A stretch of 64,000 bases of DNA from Aeromicrobium ginsengisoli (GCF_004134905.2 NZ_SDPQ02000002.1:1225451-1289450); one strand, 5' to 3'. Counted from the first letter of the stretch, positions 10,199 through 18,843 are shown. The notes: generated from the sequence alone by a model not told the origin. Translations and numbers: made by a program.

Positions 10199-11479
10199 TC
10201 AGCGGGTCAGGATCTTCGCGTCGAGGAACTTGAAGTTGGTGTTGACCCGCGCCTCGCCGTCGTCGCCCAGCTCGACCGGCGTGTTGTCGCCGTCCTGCAC
10301 GACGAGCAGCCCGTGGGGATAGCCCGGCAGCGGAGTGCTGACCGTGTCGGCGCCGTCGCAGTCCTGCGAGCCGTCCGCCGCGGGACCGTCGACGATCGCG
10401 AAGTGCTTGAGCGGCCGAAGGGTCTGCCGGTCGTACGAGTAGAAGGTGTTGTCGCCCTGGCTCGACACGAGCAGAGTGCCGCTGCGCCGGCCCGTCTTGT
10501 AGATCGTGAGTCCTTCGGTGTCAGCAGCGATCCGGCCGCCGTAGCCGGGATCGGCGCCCGACGGCACGCACTCCTCGCTCTGCTCGTCGTACGTCGCAGG
10601 CACGCCGAACTCCTTCGTACGCTCGACGCTGCGCGGCTTGCCCTGGAACCGGCCGTGCCCGACCTTGACCTGCCACAGGCCGATGTCCTCCTGCGCGGCG
10701 TAGAGCGTGCCGGCGGCCTCGTCGACCACGAGCCCTTCGAGCTGCGGACCCTCACCGGGCTCCTCGCACGGCGACCAGGTCGTGCCGTTGGGCAGCCGGA
10801 ACGTCGACGGGAAGTCGAGCGTGTCGACCTTCTTGTATGTCACCTTGCCGCCGACCGTCGAGAGCTTGAACAGCCCGACGTCCGTGGCGTGCCGGCGCGT
10901 GCCCACGACGTACGCCGTGCCGCGCTCCTTGAACGTGGTCAGGCCGTAGACCGTCGACTGCTCGTTGACCGCGGCCTGGTCGGCGGAGAACGCGAGCGGC
11001 ACGTTCGCGGCCGTCACGTCGGTGAGGCGACCGGTGTGCTGGTCGATGACGTAGGAGCGGATCTGGTCGCGTCCGCGATCGCTCGTCACGGCGAGGTCGA
11101 CCGTGCGTCCGCCGAGCCGGAAGCCATGCACGATGTCGACGTTGTTGAATCGCCCCGCCTCGTCGTCGGGCCCCGGCGCCGCGGGTGCCTTGATGCTCTG
11201 CAGCAGCTTGCCCTTGAGGTCGTACACCTTGAGGCCGGCGTTCTTCGCGGTGCCGATCACGACACTGTGCGCCTTGTCGTGGCGGTTGACCCAGATCGCG
11301 GGGTCGTCGGCGTCGCCGTTGCCGCCCGCGTCGTCGTCGTAGACGCCGGGCGTCTCGGTCGTGGCGGTGACGCTGACGAGCTGATCGGTGGGCCGCGGGT
11401 GCGCGAAGGCGGGAGCGGCGATCAGCGAGGGGACGAGGACGAGCGAGAGCGCCGCGACGGCGCGTACGGGTGAGGTCAC
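10199..11479 (-). CDS. Secreted beta-propeller phytase (3-phytase)
   Basis: A 426-residue exported protein. The GTG at 11479 gives an n-region followed by AVAALSLVLVPSLIAAPAFA, a good signal peptide ending AFA-H. The mature part carries beta-propeller phytase signatures: DDPAIWVNRHDKAHSVVIGTAKNAGL near the start, FNNVDIVHGFRL, SDRGRDQIRSY, EDIGLWQVKV, GRIAADTEGLTIYKTG and LLVSSQGDNTFYSYDR. The acidic residues in DDPAIW, ADTEG and NNVD normally bind calcium. It hydrolyses phytate outside the cell and releases phosphate. It is the second phytate-type phosphatase in this window and has a fold unrelated to the one at 5893. An upstream frame to 11572 lacks a ribosome-binding site and would hide the signal peptide. 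Confidence 0.92.
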   Translation of the reverse strand: MTSPVRAVAALSLVLVPSLIAAPAFAHPRPTDQLVSVTATTETPGVYDDDAGGNGDADDPAIWVNRHDKAHSVVIGTAKNAGLKVYDLKGKLLQSIKAPAAPGPDDEAGRFNNVDIVHGFRLGGRTVDLAVTSDRGRDQIRSYVIDQHTGRLTDVTAANVPLAFSADQAAVNEQSTVYGLTTFKERGTAYVVGTRRHATDVGLFKLSTVGGKVTYKKVDTLDFPSTFRLPNGTTWSPCEEPGEGPQLEGLVVDEAAGTLYAAQEDIGLWQVKVGHGRFQGKPRSVERTKEFGVPATYDEQSEECVPSGADPGYGGRIAADTEGLTIYKTGRRSGTLLVSSQGDNTFYSYDRQTLRPLKHFAIVDGPAADGSQDCDGADTVSTPLPGYPHGLLVVQDGDNTPVELGDDGEARVNTNFKFLDAKILTR

Positions 11480-11578
11480 GCGCGAGACGCTAACCAGCGA
11501 GCCCGACGGCAAGGTGTCCCCAAGGTGTGCCCCGGGGAAACAGCGTGAGGTCATCGGGCTCGCCGGCGGCAACTCGCC

Positions 11579-11622
11579 GGTCGAGTAGGGGAGGCCGCCT
11601 GCGGCCGAGCCGTATCGAGACC
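11579..11622. repeat. BOX-like repeat (GGTCGAGTA...TATCGAGACC)
   Basis: A 44-base element whose ends GGTCGAGTA and TATCGAGACC are imperfect inverted repeats. They enclose GGCCGCCTGCGGCC, itself a palindrome. It sits between the divergent phytase and serine-hydrolase genes. Elements with this GGTCTCGATACGG...CTCGACC layout are common between genes of related actinobacteria (from general knowledge). Only this one copy was noticed in the window. Confidence 0.6.
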
Positions 11623-11649
11623 TCGAGAGTGATCTGGGATTCTGAGGGA

Positions 11650-12777
11650 GTGCTGACGAGGCGAGTGCTGGCGATGGGGGCGGTGCTGCTCGTGGCTGCG
11701 TGCACGGGCGAGCTCCCGGAGGACGATCCGGACCCGGCGATCTCGGCCACGCTGCCGACGGTCACCCCGCCGCCCGCGGAGTTTCCGGGCAAGACCTGGA
11801 AGCGCAACCCGAGCGGCGACTGGTCGGCCCTCGACGCGACGCTCGAACGTACGGGCTCCACGTGTGTCGCGGTGATCAAGGACGGCGAGCTGGTCCACGA
11901 CGCGTACTGGAACGGCGGCAGTGAGCAGGGCCGGCACCGGGTCTACTCGATCACCAAGTCCCTGACATCGCTGCTGGTCGGCATGGCGGTTGATGAGGGC
12001 ACTCTGACGCTCGACGGCACCGCATCGGAGCAGGTCGACGAGTGGCGCGTCGGCCCCGCGGCCGAGGTCACGGTGCAGGACCTGCTCTCGATGACATCCG
12101 GGCGCCATTGGGACGAAGCCACCGACGGCCAGATGATCCGTGCCGAGGCGGACAAGACGACGTACTCCGTCAAGCTCCCGCAGGACCACCAGCCCGGCAC
12201 CAGGTGGGTGTACGACAACTCCGCCGTCCAGGCGCTCGAGTCGGTGCTCGACGACGTCGACGAGACCGATGACGTCGCCGACATCGCGCAGGACCGGCTG
12301 CTCGATCCGCTCGGCATGCGCGACACCGTCTGGGCCCGCGACCAGTCCGGCAACGCGCTGACGTTCTCGGGCGTCGAGTCGACCTGCCTCGACCTGGCCC
12401 GGGTCGGCCACCTCATGCTCAACCGCGGCACCTGGTCGGGCCAGCAGCTCGTCTCGGCCGACTACGTCCGCCAGGCGACCAGCCCTTCGTCACAGCTCAA
12501 CGCGGCGTACGGACTGCTGTGGTGGGTCAACGGCAAGGGCCGCATCGTCGAGGTGCTCCGGCAGGCCGGCTACGCGAGCGACAAGCCGCCCTATGACGGG
12601 CAGCTCGCGCCGGATGTGCCCGACGACGCGTTCTGGGCGTACGGATACGGTGACCAGTACGTCGCGGTCGTGCCCTCCGAGGGTGTCGTCGCCGTACGTC
12701 TGGGTGGCCGGCCGGCGAGCCCGGACGACCTGACATTCGAGGGGTTCACCCGCGGAGTCCTGCAGGGAGTCGAGTGA
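11650..12777 (+). CDS. Lipoprotein serine hydrolase of the beta-lactamase family
   Basis: A protein of about 375 residues with a lipoprotein signal (VLAMGAVLLVAAC, Cys about residue 18) and a class-C beta-lactamase-like domain. The SxxK nucleophile motif is SITK (RVYSITKSLTSLLVG), the second catalytic motif is YDN (RWVYDNSAVQALE), and the DLLSMTSG motif lies between them as in esterase/DD-peptidase-like members. It probably acts outside the membrane on an ester, amide or peptidoglycan stem. The GTG start gives the shortest complete signal peptide; GAGGGA abuts it, so the start is not fully certain. The stop overlaps the start of bluB by four bases (GTGA). Confidence 0.85.
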   Translation: MLTRRVLAMGAVLLVAACTGELPEDDPDPAISATLPTVTPPPAEFPGKTWKRNPSGDWSALDATLERTGSTCVAVIKDGELVHDAYWNGGSEQGRHRVYSITKSLTSLLVGMAVDEGTLTLDGTASEQVDEWRVGPAAEVTVQDLLSMTSGRHWDEATDGQMIRAEADKTTYSVKLPQDHQPGTRWVYDNSAVQALESVLDDVDETDDVADIAQDRLLDPLGMRDTVWARDQSGNALTFSGVESTCLDLARVGHLMLNRGTWSGQQLVSADYVRQATSPSSQLNAAYGLLWWVNGKGRIVEVLRQAGYASDKPPYDGQLAPDVPDDAFWAYGYGDQYVAVVPSEGVVAVRLGGRPASPDDLTFEGFTRGVLQGVE

Positions 12778-13418
12778 CCGAGCACGCGTACGACAAGGAG
12801 GACCGCGAGGCGGTCTATCGCGTCATCGCCGAGCGCCGCGACATGCGGCACTTCGCCGGCGGCACGGTCGACGAGGAGGTGCTCGCGCGTATGCTCGCCG
12901 CCGCGCACCAGGCGCCGAGCGTCGGTCTGATGCAGCCGTGGCGCATCGTGCGGGTCACGGATTCTGCGCTGCGCCAGGCACTCCACGACCACGTCGAGGT
13001 CGAGCGCCGCAACACGGCCGAGGCGATGGGCGAGCGCGCGGACGAGTTCATGCGGCTCAAGGTGCAGGGCATCCTCGACTGCGCCGAGGTGCTGGTCGTG
13101 GCGTTGGGCGACGACCGCGAACGCCACGTGTTCGGGCGCCGCACGATGCCGCACATGGACCTGGCTTCGGTGTCCTGCGCGATCCAGAACCTGTGGCTCG
13201 CCGCGCGCGCCGAGGGCCTGGGCATGGGTTGGGTGTCGCTGTTCGTGCCCGCCGAGGTCGCGACCCTGATCGGCGCGCCCGCCGGTGCCGAGCCCGTCGC
13301 GATCCTGTGCCTCGGCCCGGTCACGGAGTTCTACTCGCGGCCGATGCTCGAGCAGGAGAGCTGGACGTCCGTACGCCCGCTGGGCGAGCTGTTGGCCAAC
13401 AACGTCTGGCCCGGCTGA
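12774..13418 (+). CDS. bluB: 5,6-dimethylbenzimidazole synthase BluB
   Basis: A 214-residue nitroreductase-fold protein matching BluB, which breaks down reduced FMN with oxygen to make the lower-ligand base 5,6-dimethylbenzimidazole of vitamin B12. Visible signatures are the flavin-binding start AERRDMRHFAGG, QAPSVGLMQPWRIVRV, RTMPHMDLASVSCAIQNLWLAARAEGLGMGWVSLF and the tail CLGPVTEFYSRPMLEQESW. The length is typical of the family. The GTG start overlaps the upstream stop (GTGA), so it is translated together with the serine hydrolase. No other cobalamin genes are nearby, so it may support late-step assembly or salvage of B12. Confidence 0.88.
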   Translation: MTEHAYDKEDREAVYRVIAERRDMRHFAGGTVDEEVLARMLAAAHQAPSVGLMQPWRIVRVTDSALRQALHDHVEVERRNTAEAMGERADEFMRLKVQGILDCAEVLVVALGDDRERHVFGRRTMPHMDLASVSCAIQNLWLAARAEGLGMGWVSLFVPAEVATLIGAPAGAEPVAILCLGPVTEFYSRPMLEQESWTSVRPLGELLANNVWPG

Positions 13419-13447
13419 CTGTCAGACCTCGGTGCTTGAGTCGAGGC

Positions 13448-13960
13448 ATGGATCCAGACGAACCCGGTTGGCCGCTGATCGACGACTTCTTCGCCGGTGA
13501 GGCGTCCGGTCTGGCGGAGCCAACCGTGCGCCGCTATGTCCGGGTGCGCGACCGCCTCACGCAGTTCCTCGACACCGCCGAGATGGGGGAGTGGCTCGGC
13601 ACGGACCCGGGCACGGTGTTGTCAGCCGAGCGCGAGTTCCACGAGTGCGGAGCCTTCTGGCACCTGTTCGGTCCCAACGAGCTGGTCTGCGTGCTGCCGG
13701 GTTTCCTCCAGGAGCCGTGGTTGCCCGACAGCCTCGGCGAGACGCGTACGCAGATCAGCCTCGTCTCGCGATTGCTCAGTCACCTGAGCCGCAAGCGATT
13801 GATCGACCACTCGCTGTTCGCCTGCGCCTTCTGGGACGCCGAAGCCGCGGTCAAGCAGGCGCGCATCGACCTGACGAGGCGCTCGGCCACCCAGGAGCCC
13901 GACGCGTGGGCTGACCAGATGCCCGATCGCTTCAAGCAGGAGCCGGGGTCGCAGTGGTGA
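13448..13960 (+). CDS. Conserved hypothetical protein
   Basis: A 170-residue protein, acidic and soluble, with no membrane segment. Recognisable stretches are WPLIDDFFAGEASGLAEPTVRRYVRVRDRLTQFL at the N-terminus, which resembles the start of an integrase-like SAM or HTH helix bundle, and ECGAFWHLFGPNELVCVLPGFL and RLLSHLSRKRLIDHSLFACAFWDAEAAVKQAR later. No catalytic motif is evident. It starts 29 bases after bluB and ends just before the operator of the dioxygenase gene. Function unknown; the N-terminal similarity to phage-integrase N domains is weak. Confidence 0.6.
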   Translation: MDPDEPGWPLIDDFFAGEASGLAEPTVRRYVRVRDRLTQFLDTAEMGEWLGTDPGTVLSAEREFHECGAFWHLFGPNELVCVLPGFLQEPWLPDSLGETRTQISLVSRLLSHLSRKRLIDHSLFACAFWDAEAAVKQARIDLTRRSATQEPDAWADQMPDRFKQEPGSQW

Positions 13961-13963
13961 TGC

Positions 13964-13983
13964 TATAGTTGAAGCATCAACTA
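13964..13983 (+). promoter_or_regulatory. Promoter -10 with an overlapping perfect operator palindrome
   Basis: TAGTTGAAGCATCAACTA at 13966-13983 is a perfect inverted repeat (7-4-7). It overlaps a TATAGT -10 hexamer at 13964-13969, upstream of the extradiol dioxygenase start at 14000. A repressor dimer bound there would block transcription. GTTGA-type half-sites are typical of MarR- and HxlR-family repressors. AGAGGA just before the ATG is the ribosome-binding site. Confidence 0.75.
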
Positions 13984-13999
13984 CTAGAGGAATGGCACG

Positions 14000-14818
14000 A
14001 TGGCGACGTACTCGATCACCGACCTGGACAACCGGCTGCGGCCCAGCCCGTTGATGCCTGTGCTCTTCGTGGGCCACGGCAACCCGATGTACGCCATCTC
14101 CGACAACTCGTTCACCCAGAAGTGGACCGAGGTCGGCCGTGGGCTGCCCGAGGCGCAGGCCATCGTCGTGATCAGCGCCCACTGGCTCACCCCCGGCCAG
14201 ACCCACATCACGGACGCGCCCAAGAACAAGATCATCTACGACTTCGGCGGGTTCCCCGACGAGCTCTACCGTGTCCAGTACGACTCCGTCGGCGACACCG
14301 ATGTCGCGAGGCTTCTGGCCAAGCAGCTCGTCGACTACGAGGCCGAGCTCGACAAGCAGTGGGGCCTCGATCACGGGACGTGGAGCGTGCTCAAGCACCT
14401 GGCGCCCGCCCCCGAGGTGCCGATCCTGCAGATCAGCATCGACTACGCGATGCCGCTGCCCGAGCTCTACCAGCTCTACGGCCGGCTCCGCGCGATGCGC
14501 CGCCGCGGCGTCGTGTTCATCGGCAGCGGCAACATCGTGCACGCGCTCGGCCGGGTCAAGTGGGACGGTGGCACGGCGTGGGACTGGGCCGAGCAGTTCG
14601 ACGCCGACACGGCGGCGGCACTGCGTGACCGCGAGGTCGGCAAGCTCGTCAACCCCTACGCGACGTGGTCGGAGGCCCGCATCGCGGTGCCGACGGACGA
14701 CCACTACCGCCCGATGGTCGCAGCCCTGAGCCTGCTCGAGGACGGCGAGGACATCGAGTTCTTCAACGAAGCGATCGACATGGGCGCAGTCGGCATGAGG
14801 TCGTTCATCTCCGCCTGA
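14000..14818 (+). CDS. ygiD: Extradiol ring-cleavage dioxygenase, YgiD/DODA family
   Basis: A 272-residue class III extradiol dioxygenase related to 4,5-DOPA dioxygenase. Metal-site and family motifs are FVGHGNPMYAI near residue 24, ISAHWLTPG near 60, LDHGTWSVLKHL near 125, and FIGSGNIVHALG near 175. The histidines in GHG, SAHW and DHG bind the active-site metal. The true substrate (a catechol or other o-diphenol) cannot be read from sequence. It is preceded by a well-defined repressor operator, so it should be induced by a quinone or phenol-type signal. It stands alone, with an MBL-fold hydrolase gene 47 bases downstream. Confidence 0.88.
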   Translation: MATYSITDLDNRLRPSPLMPVLFVGHGNPMYAISDNSFTQKWTEVGRGLPEAQAIVVISAHWLTPGQTHITDAPKNKIIYDFGGFPDELYRVQYDSVGDTDVARLLAKQLVDYEAELDKQWGLDHGTWSVLKHLAPAPEVPILQISIDYAMPLPELYQLYGRLRAMRRRGVVFIGSGNIVHALGRVKWDGGTAWDWAEQFDADTAAALRDREVGKLVNPYATWSEARIAVPTDDHYRPMVAALSLLEDGEDIEFFNEAIDMGAVGMRSFISA

Positions 14819-14865
14819 CGACGGCCGTCGGCTCGTATGCTGTTCGGCACCCCGAAGGAGCCGTC

Positions 14866-15654
14866 ATGACAGCTGTCACCATCACCCACATCGGCGGTCC
14901 CACCGCGTTGATCGAGTTCGGTGGATGGCGCATCCTCACCGATCCGACATTCGATCCGCCCGGCCGGCGCTACTTCTTCGGCTGGGGCACGATGTCCAGC
15001 AAGCTCGTCGGCCCCTCGGTCACACCCGACGAGCTCGGCCCGATCGATGCCGTCCTCATCAGCCACCACCATCACGCCGACAACCTCGATCCCACCGGCG
15101 TCTCGATGCTGCCGCAGCTCGGCACCGCGCTGACGACCACGAAGGCCGCGAAGAAGCTCGGCGGAGGAGCGATCGGCCTCGCTCCATGGGACACCTGGAC
15201 GCTCGAGGCGCCGGGCAAGGAGACGATCACCGTCACCGCGACGCCGTGCCAGCACGGTCCGGTCGGCCTCAACCCGATCACCGGCCCGGTCATCGGTTTC
15301 GCGCTCGCCTGGGCGGGACAGCAGCACGGCGCGTTCTGGATGACGGGTGACACGGTGCTCCACGGCGGGCTGCGCGACGTCGCCTCGCGGCTCGACATCG
15401 GCACGGTGCTGATGCATCTCGGCGCGGTGCGCTTCCGCTACCTCACCGGGTGGTTCCGCTACACGATGGACGCCCGGCAGGGTGCCGAGCTGCTCGACCT
15501 GGTCAAGCCGACCTCGGTCGTACCCGTGCACTACGAGGGCTGGTCGCACTTCCAGCAGGGTCGCGACGACGCCGAGAGGGTGCTCGCCGCGTCGCCGTAC
15601 GCCGACCGGGTCACGTGGGTCGATCCGGGCGGGGCGACGACGGTCACCGCCTAG
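14866..15654 (+). CDS. MBL-fold metallo-hydrolase
   Basis: A 262-residue metallo-beta-lactamase-fold protein of the UlaG/YtnP-like type. Motifs in order: IEFGGWRILTDPTFDPPG, AVLISHHHHADNLD (the HxHxDN metal motif), CQHGP (third metal His), GAFWMTGDTVLHGG (D of the fourth motif) and VVPVHYEGWSHF (last metal His). It should bind two metals and hydrolyse an ester, lactone or phosphodiester; the substrate is unknown. AAGGAG five bases before the ATG fixes the start. The stop overlaps the opposing 2-oxoglutarate dioxygenase stop by four bases. Confidence 0.88.
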   Translation: MTAVTITHIGGPTALIEFGGWRILTDPTFDPPGRRYFFGWGTMSSKLVGPSVTPDELGPIDAVLISHHHHADNLDPTGVSMLPQLGTALTTTKAAKKLGGGAIGLAPWDTWTLEAPGKETITVTATPCQHGPVGLNPITGPVIGFALAWAGQQHGAFWMTGDTVLHGGLRDVASRLDIGTVLMHLGAVRFRYLTGWFRYTMDARQGAELLDLVKPTSVVPVHYEGWSHFQQGRDDAERVLAASPYADRVTWVDPGGATTVTA

Positions 15655-16688
15655 CGCTGCGACTGCATGACCCGGGCGCTCTCGCGCTCGGCGGCGACGT
15701 TGATGACGCCGACGCGCGAGCCGGCGAGCTTCGCGGCGATGTGCTCGGCGATGGTCACCGGCGCATAGAGGTTGGGGTGGTCGGCGTCGACGCATGCGGG
15801 CAGCGTGGTCACGACGGCCTCCGCGTTGCCGTCGTGGAAGAACGCGGCTGACCGCCGGCGCCGGATCGTGCCGTCGACGATGGGCGGCTTCACCCGGTGC
15901 AGCGTCGACATCCACCGCTCGTTGGTCCAGCGCGCCATCAGGTCGCCGAGGTTGATGAGCAGTGCGCCGTCGGCAGGTGCGACGTCGTGCCACACGCCGT
16001 CGGCGCCGAGCACCTGGAGCCCTGGTGCCTGGTCGGCCCACAGCACCGTGACGATGCCGAAGTCGGTGTGCTCGCCCATCCCGGTGAGGTCGGCGTCGAG
16101 GGCGATCTCGGTGCCGGCGGGGAGCGCGTAGTTGTTCATGCGCAGGACCTCGATTGAAGCGTCCGTCATCGCGTCGAAGAACCCCCGAGGCAGACCCAGG
16201 GCATCGGTGAAGATCTCGACCATGGTCCCGGCGACGCGCTGCGCCTGGTCGGCGTATGCCGTGACACGACCTTCGAACCCGCTGAGCGCCGGCCAGGTGT
16301 TGGGCGCGTAGTGCTCGGGCATCGACACACCGGGATGGTCGCTGACGGTGCTGCCGACGTTGAACGCCTCGAAGAAGTCGTTCATCCGCGTCGCCGACTC
16401 GACGCCGGCGCTCAGTGAGAGTGACTCCGAGCGTGGCGCCGAGTAGCCGCGGTTCTCCCACGCCGGCCGTACGTACGACAACTTCTCTGCGACCGGCAGG
16501 TCGAAGAACGCGTCGATGGCCTCGGTGAGTCCGGTGATGACGTCGTCCGGCACGCCGTGGCCGATCACCTGGATGAAGCCGACCTCGCGGCACGCCGCAT
16601 CGATCTCGGCGGCGACGCGGTCGCGATCGGCGACCGCGCCGCCCCGGACGTACGGACCGATGTCGACGGTGGGGACGCTGAATCGCAT
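15651..16688 (-). CDS. 2-oxoglutarate/Fe(II) dioxygenase, isopenicillin-N-synthase family
   Basis: A 345-residue protein with the IPNS/ACCO layout. The N-terminal DIOX_N part is VPTVDIGPYVRGG through CREVGFIQVIGHGVP and DAFFDLPVAEKLSY. The catalytic jelly roll has the HxD motif in GEHTDFGIVTVLW, the distal iron His in WMSTLHRVKPP and the 2-oxoglutarate-binding Arg in RRRRSAAFFHDGN. It would oxidise a small molecule using O2 and 2-oxoglutarate; family members act on xanthine, gibberellins, flavonoids and peptides. TAATCT lies exactly six bases before the ATG, indicating a leaderless message. Substrate unknown. Confidence 0.9.
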   Translation of the reverse strand: MRFSVPTVDIGPYVRGGAVADRDRVAAEIDAACREVGFIQVIGHGVPDDVITGLTEAIDAFFDLPVAEKLSYVRPAWENRGYSAPRSESLSLSAGVESATRMNDFFEAFNVGSTVSDHPGVSMPEHYAPNTWPALSGFEGRVTAYADQAQRVAGTMVEIFTDALGLPRGFFDAMTDASIEVLRMNNYALPAGTEIALDADLTGMGEHTDFGIVTVLWADQAPGLQVLGADGVWHDVAPADGALLINLGDLMARWTNERWMSTLHRVKPPIVDGTIRRRRSAAFFHDGNAEAVVTTLPACVDADHPNLYAPVTIAEHIAAKLAGSRVGVINVAAERESARVMQSQR

Positions 16689-16733
16689 CCGTGGAGATTA
16701 GCCAGCCGATGTTTCAGCCGCGTGAAGAGCCGG

Positions 16734-17120
16734 TCACGCCTGGCGCGCCTCGGGTGCTTCGGCTTCCTGGGCGGCGATCTGACGACGTACGTCGTCCATG
16801 TCGAGGTCCTTGACCGCGGTGATGATCTGCTCGAGACCGGCGGCCGGAAGCGCTCCGGGCTGCGAGAAGACCAGGACGCCGTCGCGGAAGGCCATCAGCG
16901 TCGGGATCGACGTGATCTGGGCGGCTGCGGCGAGCTCGCGCTGGTCCTCGGTGTCGATCTTGCCGAAGACGACGTCGGTGTGCTGCTCGCTCGCGGCCTC
17001 GAAGACCGGGCCGAACTGCTTGCACGGTCCGCACCACTCGGCCCACCAGTCGACGAGGGTGATGCCCTCAGCGCCGATGACGTCGTCGATCGTGTCCTTG
17101 GTCAAGGTGACGGTGCTCAT
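16734..17120 (-). CDS. trxA: Thioredoxin
   Basis: A 128-residue thioredoxin, slightly longer than the usual 105-110 because of an acidic C-terminal tail. The redox-active site is WAEWCGPCKQFGP at about residues 27-39, the cis-proline is in ITSIPTLMAFRDG, and the remainder follows the thioredoxin fold. It reduces protein disulfides in the cytoplasm using electrons from thioredoxin reductase, which is not in this window. It lies between the dioxygenase and the PASTA kinase, all on the same strand, separated by 45 and 70 bases. GAGAGGCAG just upstream serves as ribosome-binding site. Confidence 0.95.
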   Translation of the reverse strand: MSTVTLTKDTIDDVIGAEGITLVDWWAEWCGPCKQFGPVFEAASEQHTDVVFGKIDTEDQRELAAAAQITSIPTLMAFRDGVLVFSQPGALPAAGLEQIITAVKDLDMDDVRRQIAAQEAEAPEARQA

Positions 17121-17190
17121 GACTGCCTCTCATAGGAAAACTCCGTACGCAGTGTTCAACGGTACGAGTGTGGTGGGCATTCCCGGCCGA

Positions 17191-18843
17191 TCAGGGAGCG
17201 GTGGTCGGCTCCTCCGTGGGCGTCGTCGACGTCGCGGGTGCCGGGGTGGGTGTCGGCTTGGTCGGGCCGGTTGTCCCCTTCTTGTCCTTGCCTGCGGGCT
17301 TGTCGCTCTTGGGATCCTTCTTGTCGTCCTTCTTGTCGGACGGGTCCGGCGACCCGAATCCGTTCGAGACCGTCAGCGTCACGGTCGAGCCGATCTTGGC
17401 GGTGCTGCTCGGATCGACCGCGATCACGGTTCCGGCAGCCGCGTCGTCGGTGGCGAACGAGGCATCGGCGCTGAGGCCCAGCTTGTCGAGGATCGCCACG
17501 GCCTCGTCGTACGTTGATCCGACCAGAGCGGCGACGGGGATGCGAACGCGTCCGGTGGCGACCGACAGGGTGACAGTCGTGCCCTTGTCGACGTCGGTGC
17601 CCGCTGTCGGCGTCTGGCGTACGACCTCGCCGGCCTTGGCGCCGGCGACGTTCACGTTGCGGATGTCGACGTCGAGCCCGGCCTTCTCGAGCGTCGCTGT
17701 GGCAGCGCCCTGTGACGTGCCGTCGACATCGGGCACCGTCACGGTGCCACCGCCAGCGAGCAGCATCCAACCGAGAGCCGCGGCGATCAGCACGACGAGC
17801 GCCGAGCCGAGCAGCACCATGCGGCGAGGCCGCCGCCGTGCGTGCTCGGCCGCCACTTCACTCCCGCCGGTCGGCGCCGTCACGAGCGTCTCGGGATTGT
17901 CGCCCGGCGCGCCGACGCTCACGGGTCGCTCGACGATGCCCGGCAGGGTGTCATCGGGACGGGCAGCCGCGTCGGGCATGGTCGGCTCCCCACTCATCTG
18001 GGGCGCGTGGCCCGGAGGTGCGGGGATCGACGTGGCCAGGGCCGCCGCCGCCACGGCCACCGCGGTCGCTGAGGGTGGACGTGTGCTGGGTTCCTTGGCC
18101 AGCAACGCGTCCACGAGTGTCGCGGCGTCCGCGGGAACCGTCTCCGGCAGGTCGGGGACCTCGTCCTGGAGGTGGGCGAGCGCCGTCGCGATGTCGCTGT
18201 CGCGGTGGAACGGCAGGCTGCCCGTGAGGCAGGCATAGGCCACGACGCCGAGGGAGTAGAGGTCCGAGGCCGGAGTCGCCGTACGCCCGGCGGCCTGCTC
18301 AGGGCTCAGGTAGTCCGCAGTGCCGACCAGTGCGCCCGACTGGGTCAGCGGCTCGCCCCCGGCGGCGTGCGCAATGCCGAAGTCCACGAGCATGACCCGG
18401 CCATCAGGCGTCACCAGGATGTTGCCGGGCTTGAGGTCGCGGTGCACGATTCCGGCCTCGTGAGCCACCTCCAGGGCGGACGCGATGCCGGACACGATCG
18501 CCATCGTCTCGCCCGTGGAGAGCTCGCCGCGCTCGGCCAGCAACGCCGACAGGGGGGCGCCGTCGATCAGCGGCATCACCAGGAACGGCACAGGCTTGCC
18601 GTCCTCCTCGTCCTCCCCGTAGTCGAACACGTTGACGATGCCCGGATGGTGCAGCTTGCCGGCCAGCTGCGCCTCGACGCGCAGGCGCGCACGCACGCTC
18701 TCGTCGTCCGCGAGGTGCGGGCGGATGATCTTGATGGCCACGGAGCGGTCGAGGACCTCGTCGTGGCCTTGCCAGACCTCGCCCATGCCTCCACCGCCGA
18801 TGAGCTTGTCGAGGCGGTATCGACCGCCGAGCAGGGGTGGCAT
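17191..18843 (-). CDS. PASTA-domain Ser/Thr kinase (PknB-like)
   Basis: A 550-residue transmembrane kinase. The kinase domain has the glycine loop GGGGMGEVW at about residue 16, the ATP lysine at 38, HRD at 134-136, DFG at 154-156 and YLSPEQ. A juxtamembrane Pro-rich region follows, then one membrane helix (MVLLGSALVVLIAAALGWMLL, about residue 345). Outside are two PASTA domains (VTVPDVDGTSQGAATATLE... and RIPVAALVGSTYDEAVAIL...), which sense peptidoglycan fragments in PknB/Stk1 proteins, and a Lys- then Thr/Pro-rich tail. Two PASTA units are fewer than the four of PknB. TAATCT six bases before the ATG suggests leaderless expression. Confidence 0.93.
   Translation of the reverse strand: MPPLLGGRYRLDKLIGGGGMGEVWQGHDEVLDRSVAIKIIRPHLADDESVRARLRVEAQLAGKLHHPGIVNVFDYGEDEEDGKPVPFLVMPLIDGAPLSALLAERGELSTGETMAIVSGIASALEVAHEAGIVHRDLKPGNILVTPDGRVMLVDFGIAHAAGGEPLTQSGALVGTADYLSPEQAAGRTATPASDLYSLGVVAYACLTGSLPFHRDSDIATALAHLQDEVPDLPETVPADAATLVDALLAKEPSTRPPSATAVAVAAAALATSIPAPPGHAPQMSGEPTMPDAAARPDDTLPGIVERPVSVGAPGDNPETLVTAPTGGSEVAAEHARRRPRRMVLLGSALVVLIAAALGWMLLAGGGTVTVPDVDGTSQGAATATLEKAGLDVDIRNVNVAGAKAGEVVRQTPTAGTDVDKGTTVTLSVATGRVRIPVAALVGSTYDEAVAILDKLGLSADASFATDDAAAGTVIAVDPSSTAKIGSTVTLTVSNGFGSPDPSDKKDDKKDPKSDKPAGKDKKGTTGPTKPTPTPAPATSTTPTEEPTTAP

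Noticed and set aside
13961..13999. Small RNA or attenuator between the hypothetical gene and the dioxygenase
   Set aside because: The symmetrical repeat overlaps a -10 box, so an operator is the simpler reading.
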